This document shows positions 36,766-48,949 of a stretch of 64,000 nt of DNA, piece by piece (positions within the stretch are counted from its first letter, which is position 1; each line of letters starts with the position of its first letter). The translations under genes were made by a program, and so were the position numbers. Under the pieces are notes generated by a model. That model worked only from the letters and a program-made list of their open reading frames with translations, was not told the DNA's origin and did not search any database. This DNA comes from Syncephalis fuscata (Eukaryota > Zoopagomycota > Zoopagomycetes > Zoopagales > Piptocephalidaceae): assembly GCA_025786725.1 (NCBI GenBank), contig JAHLTZ010000002.1, positions 1 to 64,000 on the forward strand, read 5' to 3'.

Positions 36766-37158
36766 TTATATGTTGTACTTCAATGTATCTAGCAATAAAT
36801 TAATTTTACAATAGCACAATAGCATAATATTATAATAATTGCAATTAAAGTTTATATTGAATAAAATTTAACACCAACGAGTTATAATGTTTAGACTGCA
36901 AATGTGCCATTATTTTCCCAAACCATTTAATCGGCGTTTTATCGGAGTAAATAATAATGATCTTTTCTAATACATACCTGTTACCCCAATAAAAATTTAT
37001 AAAAAATTTATAACTTCCGTTTATTAGTGTTCTACAGCTACATAAACAGGCGTTGTAAACTACAGCTGTTCGATCTGTGTCATCTATCTAATAGCCCATC
37101 CATTCTATCCAATAGCCCATTTTTAATACTTGTGTATAGTTTATATTTAATTATTATA

Positions 37159-40094
37159 ATGCTTGTCCCAAAGCTTGCCTCTTTTTCGGCAATTATTATT
37201 GCTACCGTTGCCGCAAATGCTGCTCTAAGCGATGCTGCAAAAAATGGTTTCCGCTTTCCATTTAGTCCACTTCAACATAAGAAAACTCAATCCAATGCCA
37301 TCACTCGTCGTGATTCGTCTTATCTGTTACATAGGCTTATAGCCCGTGCCGACAATACCACATCAGCTGGAACTCCTGTATATGGCTACTTGCCCACCAC
37401 TTACATTTTCGAACTCGATGCCGCACCTGGTACTAGCGCAGCTACTAGTCAGCAAGCTGCTTTTGTTGCCTACGCTCAACAAAAGTTAAATGTTCAAATC
37501 CGCCAAAACTTCAATTTGCTTTTCAACGCTGTCTCATTGGATATTCTCGACGATGGTGAATGGGGCCTTAATTCGATTACCAACTTTTCTGGCATCAAGA
37601 GTGTCCGGCCAATTGGTGGTGGCACCAGACATGCACCAGTAGCTTACGCCATTGGTGCCGAGGCCGTAGTCTTGCGCCGTCGCCAGTCCGTTACTAATAC
37701 ACCTGATCCAAATGCCGGAAAAGGCATTAAAGTCGGTATCATTGATTCTGGTATCGACTACACACATCCCGCTCTTGGTGGCTGCTTTGGTGCTGGCTGT
37801 AAAGTAGCCTATGGCTGGGACTTTGTCGGTGATGCCTACACCGGTGCTGACTATCCTGCTCCAGGATGGAAACCCGTTCCAGATAGCGACCCGCTTGATA
37901 CTTGCAACGGCCATGGCACTCACGTTGCAGGTCTTGTTGCAGCCAGCTCTGATCTGGTTACCGGTAATGCTCCTGCCGCCACACTTGGTGCTTACCGTGT
38001 CTTTGGCTGCACTGGAAGTGTGGCCATGGATATTCTTGTAAGCGCTATGGAGCGTGCCGCTTCCGATGGTATGGACGTTGTCAATATTTCCATTGGTACC
38101 GGCAAATTTTATACGGACTATGCTGATGCCGACGCTGCACAACGGTTGACTGCTCGTGGTATTGTTGTAGTCGCATCAGCCGGTAATGACGGTCTTGGTG
38201 GATTGACCACACTATCTAGCCCCGGTGTTGCACCAGGTGTAATTTCTGTTGGCTCTATGGGAAGACCGAAATTGAGTTCATTTTCATTTAATTTAGATAG
38301 TGATGGCACTGATGTATATTACTTGTCGGCAAATCAAACTGCCGTGCCTGCCATTACTTTCAAGACAATCAAACGCGTGGAAAAGAATAACACTGATGGC
38401 TGTGCACCTTATGGCATTGGTTACAGCGGCAAGTTTGTAGTGCTTGACCGTGGTAACTGTACCTTTACACAAAAGGCCCTTAATGCACAAAACGTCAAAG
38501 CTCTTGGTATTATAGTTGTTAATGATTCTGATGATCTCAACTTCCCAGTTGTCGATGCACCTGTAAATATTCACGTTCTTATCATTGGCTACACTCAAGG
38601 ACAAAATCTCTACAAGTTATTGCCAACTACCAATGATGCCATTACTGTCAAATGGACTCAAACTGTCACACAATATGATGCTGCTTACAATAGCTATCAA
38701 TGGTCAGAATTCAGCTCCAATGGTCCAGTTGCTGACATTACCAATATCAAGCCAGAAGTTACTTCATTTGGTGAAACAGTCTTTAGTACATATCTCACCA
38801 AACTTGGTTCGTACGCTATTTTAAGCGGAACCAGTATGGCATCTCCACAGGTTGCTGGTTTGGCTGCCGCAGCAATCCAACGACTTGGATCGACTATATC
38901 TGCCACTGAACGCCCTGAAGCTGTTCGTCGTTTGCTTATGCAAACATCAGTTGCGCAGACATCACCTGAACTTGAAGATATGACTACAAACAAAAATACA
39001 TACACCTCTCCCATTATATCCGCCGGTGCTGGTATTGCTCGTCTAGTGGATTCAAGCGAGACAAACTGGGGACTTCATCCTTTGTCAGCTGGATTCCGCG
39101 GCTCAGATAGTGGTGGCTCTAGCGCTGCATACACATTTGATGTAACTCTTACTGGTGACATTCCTCCTGGCACTATCGCTTTCAAACATAAACCAGGATG
39201 GGGTGTATCCAGCTGGGAGAATCGTAAACATGATTACTATGTTATCGATGGTGCATTAAGCACGTTCCTGCTAATCCATCTAAGATTACTATTACCAGCG
39301 CGAGCACAATTAAAAACATCAACACACGCCGCACAGAAAAGACCAGCATTACCATCTATCCTCCATACCAAGCTAATGCCACCTACTATATGGTGTTTAA
39401 TGGTCTTGTTGAAGCGATACATACTGATGCTAAAACCGGCAAACAAACCATCCGCCATATTCCATACCAGACGACCCGCGGTGCTCAACGTGTCCTTGGT
39501 CCACTTCGTCGCGATGATGCCTACCTAGACTCGACTATATGGATGCTAATGGTAATCTTTTCAATAGCACTCAAGACCCGCCTTGTAACTGCTGCTGGGG
39601 ATTATGTAGCCGTACGTTTCCGTCTCGACACACCATCACCATGGGCTCTTGTTGCAGTCGAAGATCTCAACGGTAACATTATTGGTATGGCCTACGACGC
39701 CAATGGTGGGCCATTAGCTGCCACTAAGGATGATCCTAATGACGATACATGGTGCTACTGGAATGGTTTAATCCAGCCAATGCCTAGCTTCAACCAGCCA
39801 GGAACTAGCATCACCCCTGTTCAGGATGGGCAGTACAAACTGCGCTTGTTTACCTATCGTCCATACTCACCAGATGGTTCGCTTAACGATCGCTCATCAT
39901 ACGACACATGGCTTTCTCCAGTTGTTACCGTCACGGGAATTGCCGCACTTTACGGTGCATCTGCCCAAAGCCAAGGAATTTCCACCCAAACCACCGGCAA
40001 GTCTACCTCGGTCATGACCAAGCTTTCTGCTACAGGTGCAGATATGAGAATACAATCAGGCACAATGCAATTGATGTACAAGATTACCCAGTAG
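37159..40094 (+). CDS. secreted S8 subtilisin-like protease with PA domain, copy 1 (frame-broken)
   Basis: Extracellular serine endopeptidase. The ATG at 37159 starts a signal peptide (MLVPKLASFSAIIIATVAAN). An I9-type propeptide follows (YIFELDAAPGTSAA, LLFNAVSLDIL). The catalytic triad is present: Asp in VGIIDSGIDYTHPALGG, His in CNGHGTHVAGLVAAS, Ser in LSGTSMASPQVAGLAAA; the oxyanion Asn is in ASAGNDG. A PA insert (KFVVLDRGNCTFTQKALNAQ) lies before the Ser, then a long beta-rich C-terminal region. Compared with copy 2, single bases are missing near 39266 and 39525 and two more near 39575, so the frame leaves the family sequence after YVIDGALSTF and returns near 39390. The catalytic domain is intact; the C-terminal domain is disrupted as written. 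Decay and assembly error are both possible. Single exon. Confidence 0.85.
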
Positions 40095-40251
40095 CGTGCT
40101 TGTTTAATGGAACAATAAATAACGTTAATTGTTCGCTATATTTTATTATTTTCTTAATTGTAAACATTTAGTGTATATTGAATGGTTTAATTGTCATTTT
40201 GTTTTGTTTATTAAATCTAATGTGTAACCTTTATGATAAAATGGCTTAAAT

Positions 40252-40505
40252 TAAATGGCACTGGAGAAAATAATGGGAGTATGAACGAAATAATGTTTAT
40301 TAAAATACATGTATTGTTAAGCTATCTTATAACTGTGATATATGTTAATAAATGTATTAAAAATGTTAAATGTATGATTTCCATATTAGAAAATAATCAA
40401 GGGGTTGTCAGGGACCATCAGGGACCATCAATTACATATTAATGTTATTTATAAAAATGCAATGAAAGTGGTGTGACTAATACTGCTATAGTTTTAGCAA
40501 ATAAT
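40252..40505 (+). repeat. direct repeat flanking subtilase copy 1, right member
   Basis: Partner of 36517-36765. It also carries a small perfect tandem, CAGGGACCAT twice, at about 40411-40430. Confidence 0.7.
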
Positions 40506-41559
40506 AATAGTAATTTAATTAATAGAATATTGCTAAATTAATTTATGATTTTGCGTAAATATACATTGATACAGCACCAGTAGTGTGATGATGTAATATT
40601 AATCAAGCGGCCAAAGAAAAGAAAGCAGAAAGTTAGTTTAGTCAGATGTTTTAATATCAGATTAATAAAATAATGATTATCAATATTAATGATTTTAATG
40701 TATAAACATGACTCAAATCGGCAGATTTATAACATAAATTGCAACTATATATATATATATATCTTGACAGTAACCTAAAGTAAGTTGAAGTAATAAAAAT
40801 TATTTACAATATTGCTGGAACCTCAGTAAGAGCTACATAACATAGAATGCTTGGTGGAAAAAAGTTTACGATTAATGCAGCAAAGCTTAATTTGAAACCA
40901 CTTATTTATGTAATTTAGTCAATTGGACACGCTAGTGCAAGAATAAATATTTGATTATTAATTACATCAAATATAAATATCATCCAGATAATAACAATAT
41001 TTATAGATGATTAGTTGCACAAATATTTTATTTTAAATCAACTATAGCATTACGCAAAAAGCGGTATTTCATTTGTTATTACTAAATAATTGTATAAATA
41101 ATTTATTCATATTACAAAAATATAGACATTAAATATTTTTTAGCTGTAAACATATGATTAGATGCATAAGTTAATACGCTGCGTTAATAATTAAATACTA
41201 CAGGATATTCAGCTTCCATTATTGTGTATATTTAGTACAAAGTAATACCTTTATTTAATATTAATAAGTATTATCAATTCTAACTGCATCCCATTTCTAG
41301 TTATTATTATAAAAGTTATTTAATTTATTATAGCTAAACAATAATAATAGTTAATGACCAATATATTTTATTATTATTATCAAATAGTATCAATCAATCA
41401 ACATATTGTATTTTGAATGTTAAAGCAAGTATTAGCAAACAGCAAAGACTAAATTTACACAATAATGCTATGATAAATTGTTGCTTGATCATATAAACTA
41501 CAATCTTTAAATTAAAGCTGTAATACTGCGTCAGTGAATTGACTAAATAAAATAAATAG
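40506..41559. other. AT-rich spacer between the subtilase units, with a repeat shared with 54 kb
   Basis: No gene is supported. The part from about 41130 to 41560 is recognisably similar to 54110-54540, for example ACACATTGTATT-type, TATAGCTAAAC-type and GGTGTTGCTTGGTCAT-type blocks in divergent form. The rest is AT-rich, with a TATATA run near 40747-40762. Confidence 0.55.
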
Positions 41560-44500
41560 CTTTTTATTGAAGGATTTTAGTTGACCAATGTAATGTTTTT
41601 ATTGTACTGTATTTTAAAATGTATAGTTTATACCCAGAATTGAGCAATCTCCATTATTCTTAAGCATCAAAAAATCATGCTGCTATTAATAGAAGCCAAT
41701 TTACCTAATAAGCACACACCAATAAAGAATACTGGAAACCAACTGGCCATAAACATGAATCTCAGACTTTGCCGTTTTCTCTATAGTGGATATCTTTGAC
41801 TAAACATTTTTCCATGGTGATTCTGTTTGTAGTCACTAAGCTATGTAGAATAAATTGGTATACATATTTGGTATTACCATATATAGAAACACGGAAAACT
41901 AATGGGAGAATATTTGATATAGTAACAGCGATAATAATAATAATGCCAATGTAGCAGCCTTTATTATTTGTTAATAAAAATATTGAGTTTCTACATAACT
42001 TTATTAATATACAGCTTACCGTATACACTGTTTAGTATTCTATCTATGTAGCTTAAAATTCTAAATATCTGTTTGGCAAGTAAGCTGCTTTATCCAGATT
42101 TAGTCTAATTCGCCATTTGGAACCTGACTTGGTAAATGGCATAGGCGAGCAACGTTTTGGGTATGGCCATGGGAATAAAATTTGCTTACTAAATCCGGAC
42201 ACAATTCAGTATCGGCCATGTTTGCCGCCCTGTACAACTTACGATAGATCGTGGACAATCGCAGCGATTAAGCTGTAGTAATATTCAACTTTATATTTTG
42301 TATTTTAATGTATTTATTAATAAATGTAGTTATAATATTACAATAGCTATAACTAGACTTTATATTGAATAAGACTTAACACTTTAATAAGTTATAATGT
42401 TTAAATAGTAAATGGCGCCATTTCTTCCCAAGGTTATTTAAGCGGAGATTTGTCGGAGTAAATAATAATAGCACTTCTAATGTATACTCGTTGATTTCCA
42501 ATAGAAATTTCTATAAGGAATCTACAGCGCCGTTTACTAACATTATACAGCTACATAAACAGCTGCTGTAAACTACAGCTGTCCGATCTGTGTCATCTAT
42601 CTAATAGTCTCCCCCTTCCATCCAATAGCCCATTCTTAACTTGTGTATAATTTACATTTACTATAATGCTTGTCCCAAAGCTTGCCTCTTTTTCGGCAAT
42701 TATTATTGCTACCGTTGCCGCAAATGCTGCTCTAAGCGATGCTGCAAAAAATGGTTTCCGCTTTCCATTTAGTCCACTTCAACATAAGAAAACTCAATCC
42801 AATGCCATCACTCGTCGTGATTCGTCTTATCTGTTACATAGGCTTATAGCCCGTGCCGACAATACCACATCAGCTGGAACTCCTGTATATGGCTACCTGC
42901 CCACCACTTACATTTTCGAACTCGATGCCGCACCTGGTACTAGCGCGGCTACCAAACAACAAGCTGATTTTCTTGCCTACGCTAAACAAAAGTTAAATGT
43001 TCAAGTCCGCCAAAACTTCAATTTGCTTTTCAACGCTGTCTCATTGGATATTCTCGACGATGGTGAATGGGGCCTTAATTCGATTACCAACTTTTCTGGC
43101 ATCAAGAGTGTCCGGCCAATTGGTGGTGGCACCAGACATGCACCAGTAGCTCACGCCATTGGTGCCGAGGCCGTAGTCTTGCGCCGTCGCCAGTCCGTTA
43201 CTAATACACCTGATCCAAATGCCGGAAAAGGCATTAAAGTCGGTATCATTGATTCTGGTATCGACTACACACATCCCGCTCTTGGTGGCTGCTTTGGTGC
43301 TGGCTGTAAAGTAGCCTATGGCTGGGACTTTGTCGGTGATGCCTACACCGGTGCTGACTATCCTGCTCCAGGATGGAAACCCGTTCCAGATAGCGACCCG
43401 CTTGATACTTGCAACGGCCATGGCACTCACGTTGCAGGTCTTGTTGCAGCCAGCTCTGATCTGGTTACCGGTAATGCTCCTGCCGCCACACTTGGTGCCT
43501 ACCGTGTCCTTAGCTGCACTGGAAGTGTGGCCATGGATATTCGTAAGCGCTATGGAGCGTGCCGCTTCCGATGGTATGGACGTTGTCAATATTTCCATTG
43601 GCACCGGCAAATTTTATACGGACTATGCTGATGCCGACGCTGCACAACGGTTGACTGCTCGTGGTATTGTTGTAGTCGCATCAGCCGGTAATGACGGTCT
43701 TGGTGGATTGACCACACTATCCAGCCCCGGTGTCGCACCAAATGTAATTACCGTTGGCTCTATGGGAAGACCGAAATTGAGTTCATTTTCATTCAAGCTG
43801 GACAGTGACGGCACTGATGTATATTACCTGACAGCAAATCAAACTGCCGTGCCTGCCATTACTTTCAAGACAATCAAACGTGTGGAAAAGAATAACACTA
43901 AAGGCTGTGCACCTTATGGCATTGGTTACAGCGGCAAGTTTGTAGTGCTTGACCGCGGTGACTGCACCTTTACGCAAAAGGCCCTTAATGCACAAAACTC
44001 CAACGCTCTTGGTATTATAGTTGTTAGTGATTACGATGGCATGGAATTCCCAGTTGTCGATGCACCTGTAAATATTCATGTTCTCATCATTGGCTACAGT
44101 CAAGGACAAAATCTCTACAAGTTATTGCCAACTACCAATGATGCCATTACTGTCAAATGGACTCAAACTGTCACACAATATGATGCTGCTTACAATAGCT
44201 ATCAATGGTCAGAATTCAGCTCCAATGGTCCAGTTGCTGACATTACCAATATCAAGCCAGAAGTTACTTCATTTGGTGAAACAGTCTTTAGTACATATCT
44301 CACCAAACTTGGTTCGTACGCTATTTTAAGTGGAACCAGTATGGCATCTCCACAGGTTGCTGGTTTGGCTGCCGCAGCAATCCAACGACTTGGATCGACT
44401 ATATCTGCCACTGAACGCCCTGAAGCTGTTCGTCGTTTGCTTATGCAAACATCAGTTGCGCAGACATCACCTGAACTTGAAGATATGACTACAAACAAAA

Positions 44501-45720
44501 ATACATACACCTCTCCCATTATATCCGCCGGTGCTGGTATTGCTCGTCTAGTGGATTCAAGCGAGACAAACTGGGGACTTCATCCTTTGTCAGCTGGATT
44601 CCGCGGCTCAGATAGTGGTGGCTCTAGCGCTGCATACACATTTGATGTAACTCTTACTGGTGACATTCCTCCTGGCACTATCGCTTTCAAACATAAACCA
44701 GGATGGGGTGTATCCAGCTGGGAGAATCGTAAACATGATTACTATGTTATCGATGGTGCATTAAGCACGTTCGCTGCTAATCCATCTAAGATTACTATTA
44801 CCAGCGCGAGCACAATTAAAAACATCAACACACGCCGCACAGAAAAGACCAGCATTACCATCTATCCTCCATACCAAGCTAATGCCACCTACTATATGGT
44901 GTTTAATGGTCTTGTTGAAGCGATACATACTGATGCTAAAACCGGCAAACAAACCATCCGCCATATTCCATACCAGACGACCCGCGGTGCTCAACGTGTC
45001 CTTGGTCCACTTCGTCGCGATGATGCCTACCCTAGACTCGACTATATGGATGCTAATGGTAATCTTTTCAATAGCACTGCAAGTACCCGCCTTGTAACTG
45101 CTGCTGGGGATTATGTAGCCGTACGTTTCCGTCTCGACACACCATCACCATGGGCTCTTGTTGCAGTCGAAGATCTCAACGGTAACATTATTGGTATGGC
45201 CTACGACGCCAATGGTGGGCCATTGGCTGCCACTAAGGATGATCCTAATGACGATACATGGTGCTACTGGAATGGTTTAATCCAGCCAATGCCTAGCTTC
45301 AACCAGCCAGGAACTAGCATCACCCCTGTTCAGGATGGGCAGTACAAACTGCGCTTGTTTACCTATCGTCCATACTCACCAGATGGTTCGCTTAACGATC
45401 GCTCATCATACGACACATGGCTTTCTCCAGTTGTTACCGTCACGGGAATTGCCGCACTTTACGGTGCATCTGCCCAAAGCCAAGGAATTTCCACCCAAAC
45501 CACCGGCAAGTCTACCTCGGTCATGACCAAGCTTTCTGCTACAGGTGCAGATATGAGAATACAATCAGGCACAATGCAATTGATGCACAAGATTACCCAG
45601 TAGCGTGCTTGTTTAATGGAACAATAAATAACGTTAATTGTTCGCTATATTTTATTATTTTCTTAATTGTAAACATTTAGTGTATATTGAATGGTTTAAT
45701 TGTCATTTTGTTTTGTTTAT
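41560..45720 (+). repeat. tandem duplication unit 2 carrying a subtilase gene
   Basis: Partner of 35760-40211. Coding sequence and the first 115 bp of 3' flank are nearly identical; the 5' flank is more diverged with indels. Substitutions cluster in the early coding region and around the PA domain (about 43720-44060), while 44110-45600 is almost identical, suggesting recent gene conversion of the 3' half. Confidence 0.8.
42666..45603 (+). CDS. secreted S8 subtilisin-like protease with PA domain, copy 2 (frame-broken)
   Basis: Same architecture as copy 1: signal peptide, I9-like propeptide, Asp/His/Ser triad (IDSGIDYTHP; NGHGTHVAG; SGTSMASPQ), PA insert (KFVVLDRGDCTFTQKALNAQ) and long C-terminal region. 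Here the C-terminal half is uninterrupted (TASTRLVTAAGDYVAVRF and onward to MQLMHKITQ), but two bases are missing near 43541, just after GSVAMDI and between the catalytic His and Ser, splitting the gene into frames 42666-43541 and about 43541-45603. No splice sites explain the break, and copy 1 reads straight through this point. As written the protein would lack the catalytic Ser. The real gene may be intact if the assembly is wrong here. Confidence 0.85.
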
Positions 45721-46035
45721 GAGAAAACGTCATGGTAATTGCACTAAATATTGATTTATGTTCAAAGGAAAATAACAATGCCATTTTATATTAACAAATA
45801 TGTGGAGCACAATTAAAAAAATCAACTTTTAGATTTTTAATTTACAGCTACGTGTCTATATCAATAGAAGAATATAACTAAAATAACACTGAATTAAATA
45901 CACAGTTTACAATAAACTAAATTTATTAATAATTATATCACAATGCAGCACTGATTATTTCACAGCCAATGATAATAAAATTTTGGCTGAATTTTACTTT
46001 ATGCCTTCAAAACGAAATTTATTTTAATTAAAGTC

Positions 46036-46198
46036 ATGCTGTTATGCACAATATAATTATATTGCTTCCTATTAAAATACTATAACAAATTGATTTAAAC
46101 ACATAATGTAGCATACTATTTAATTTCATTGAAACATTTGAGGTTGGTCATTATTGTTGTTGGCCATGTATAGAAAGATTGATCAAATATTAACATAT
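46036..46198 (+). repeat. dispersed repeat, copy 2 (partner at 7536-7695)
   Basis: Partner of the segment inside the 7476-7971 element. The 20-bp TIRs of that element are not visible around this copy, so it is either a truncated relative or a shared internal module. Confidence 0.65.
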
Positions 46199-46495
46199 TA
46201 CAATGAATTACATTCACCACAATTACAATCACGTTAGCCATCTTAACAATGGTATCAATAATTATTTAGTTAATTTTTCTATTTGATTGTGCTAGTATTG
46301 TTGCACTAATATATACATACTATGTATCATTTTATTTTTAACTTTTAATTTTAATACCTGTTAATTGAATTAAATAAAATGCCACCGCCATATAAAATAT
46401 TGTGCGCCATTTAACATTATTATACAATTTAATTAAACTTATTAGCCATTTAGTATGATTTGTGATTAAAATGACTATTTTTAATAACATTCGTC

Positions 46496-47271
46496 CTATT
46501 GAACATGATGGTGGGTGGTGAGTGACATCAAAGTTTAAAATAATCATCATCATAGATTCATTATCTAGTATGCATATATTCACCATTTATTTATATCATT
46601 CCCATTCTATTTTATACTACTATATATCATTCTACGACATACCAAATAAACTTTATTTATTATATGCAGCAATATACTTTACTCAGTCTACTCATTGCAT
46701 TATATGCACCGTAATTTTAACATCATTTTATACGCTTTTTTACCGTATACTCATAATTATATATATCATTCTATAATCGCCTATTCATGCTCTATCCAAA
46801 ACTACTTTTATTTTTGTGCTAGCGCTATCATTAATAAATGTCGACTAATTCCGCTCATTGATCCTGCATATATGCTCAATAACTTTAACATTGCTAATCT
46901 CACTCAATATTACATATTTATTATAATGTTTGTTATTTTATTATATATTGACTATACGCTGTTTATAACCGTTGTCGGTATGCTTCCAACTTTGTTATTA
47001 ATAAAAATTGACATATCGCACCTAGTTTGTTCACTGAGTTGTATTGGTAAACAAATAATATGAATATGAACGGAGTTATGTTTTATTAAAATTATTTATA
47101 AATAAATTAGATTATGCAAATTAGTTATGATTTTGATGTTAATCAAGCAAAGTGACGGGTACACATAGTAATAACACATACTGTGATGGTATATGCATAC
47201 TGGATAATAAATTTACAATGATGAGTATTTGATGATTGATGTCACTCACCACCCATCATCATGTTCAATAG
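46496..47271. mobile_element. TIR element, copy A (about 78-bp terminal inverted repeats)
   Basis: The left end at 46496-46575 (CTATTGAACATGATGGTGGG onward, to ATGCAT) is the imperfect reverse complement of 47193-47271 (ATGCATACTGGATAATAAAT to CATGTTCAATAG); the outer 34 bp differ at one position. The roughly 620-bp interior has no supported gene; the ORF at 46695-47063 is AT-driven. A second copy at 55168-55887 has the interior in the opposite orientation. Confidence 0.7.
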
Positions 47272-47838
47272 ATTGGATGCCATTAGATGTTAGTTATTTG
47301 ACCACCAAACAAACAATAAATGTGGTGATGTGATGATTAAATAAAACTCACCACTTGTCCCCATGTTCAATAGATGGAATGTGTAGTTCAATTACGCGAA
47401 TGTCATCAATATAGTCATTTGACATCCAAATCACATTAAATTATTAATGAATTGCTTAATGTAAAAATATTATTTTTATTTAATTAAATAAATGATATAA
47501 TATATACAATATTATAATATAAGCCATAAATCGAATGGCATTGTACATAAAAAGACTAAACAAATTAAAGACTAACAAGGAAATTGTTCAAGTGGTGAAA
47601 TGCAAGAAAGAATAAAAATCAATTGCATAAAATCAAGTATATTCATAGAGCAATGTCACTGGTAAAATAAGAAGGATGGATATCAATGCATAAACAAATG
47701 CCATTATCATAGAACATGCTATTATAATTGGTAACTAAATTGTTAAGCGTCATATTTAGTATATAAGCAGCAGTGTTTATTGAATGTTAAATAAAATATT
47801 TTTAACATATCTATACTAAACTACGCCTTGTATGTATA
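47272..47838 (+). repeat. dispersed direct repeat, copy A (partner 55888-56450)
   Basis: About 560 bp is nearly identical and in the same orientation at 55888-56450. It includes a partial extra TIR terminus (CTCACCACTTGTCCCCATGTT, then CAATAGATGG) at about 47347-47377, so TIR ends are nested. No coding potential is seen. Confidence 0.85.
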
Positions 47839-48949
47839 ATTAAATAGTGATCCATCAAGAGAGAAAGAAAAAGAGTTAACAAAAAAGATTGCTGTAAATG
47901 GTCATACCCACCACATCAATTTAATCTGCTAAAACTGCCAGGTGGCGTGAAATCGGGATGTCATGGCAAGCAACTTTTTTTTACATTGTCAAATCAATCT
48001 GGGATGGAAATGGCAGACCAGCTGAGTTTGCCGGACTATCTCAAACCAATACAATCATCACAAAACGCGGGGTTGTCTTCTTCCAGTGGAGCTATTCAGA
48101 TATTGAATGTAAATTTTATTTAAATGTTGTCACTAATTCACAAGTATAACTATTTCGTTAATTATGTTATTTACCATATTCGGTAAATAACATAATTAAC
48201 AACAATTACATTACGTAATTGTTTTCATTTCTAGTAATCGTCAGATCCCAGTAAAAATGGCCATTATTCCAGCCAAGACACGGCGATCCTAACACTACAA
48301 ACACTTCGAACTTTTAACAGGAAGTATAGCACCTATAAATATCTACGCTAAATACAATTCACGGACTCTATGTTACTTATTAAAGTAAAACTGGTTCCAT
48401 ATTGCTTGAAGAAGAACTTGAACAGACAAGCCGTTCAAGTTCTTTACATCATTGAAAGACCATTCAATATAAAATGGTAAAAATATTTTTTGTCACTAAT
48501 AAAATATCATCTTGTCTTGGTTTTAGATTTTTATTATTATTATTATGGAATCTCGAACCTTTCTGATTATCTTAGTCTTGCAATGATTGCTAGACTAAGC
48601 TGACGCCTTTTATTTTTAAACTGGTAACAATGTTTAGTGTTATTACTGATATAATGTTCTGTTACATTTAATTCTATTCTATGGAAATGCTAATAGTATT
48701 ATATTATATTAATATTTATTGTAAATGATGATTTAAACACAAATTAATTTAATTAAATAATTACGATCGATTGCATAAAATGATTTATTGCTTTGGAGAT
48801 ACAAAGTAATGGCCAATCATATAAACTATTCACCGCGTGATTCTTTAGCAACAGTATGCTATATTTAATATTAAAACATTTAAATTCTTAAACAATGAAT
48901 ATTCTGTTTATTAATTAAATATAATTATTTACTAATAATGTAATTATCA
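47839..48949. other. spacer with an unassigned ORF and a hairpin, downstream of HIS1
   Basis: An ORF at 47958-48149 (ATG start, 63 codons, with SIWDGNGRPAEFAGLSQTN and KRGVVFFQWSYSDIECKF) has better amino-acid composition than its surroundings but matches nothing I recognise; it could be a fragment of a larger gene. A 44-bp palindrome follows at 48157-48200. The remainder is AT-rich. Confidence 0.45.
48157..48200. repeat. perfect 19-bp inverted repeat with 6-nt loop
   Basis: GTTAATTATGTTATTTACC at 48157-48175 is exactly complementary to 48182-48200 around the loop ATATTC. It lies 8 bp after the stop of the ORF at 47958-48149. It may be a transcript-end hairpin or a repeat terminus. Confidence 0.8.

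Larger units (their letters stand above)
35760..40211 (+). repeat. tandem duplication unit 1 carrying a subtilase gene
   Basis: This block matches 41560-45720 in the same orientation. The coding part is nearly identical, the first 280 bp of 5' flank align at roughly 75-80 percent, and homology stops abruptly about 115 bp after the stop codon. Spacing of the two start codons is 5507 bp. Confidence 0.8.

Noticed and set aside
37534-38142. 202-codon antisense ORF inside the subtilase (also 43041-43610)
   Set aside because: Shadow of the conserved subtilase frame; the sense strand carries all catalytic motifs.
46695-47063. 122-codon ORF repeated on the other strand at 55437-55691
   Set aside because: Repeated because it lies in the TIR element interior. 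The Ile/Tyr/Phe/Asn-rich composition simply follows AT-richness and the start is not shared as a gene-like unit.
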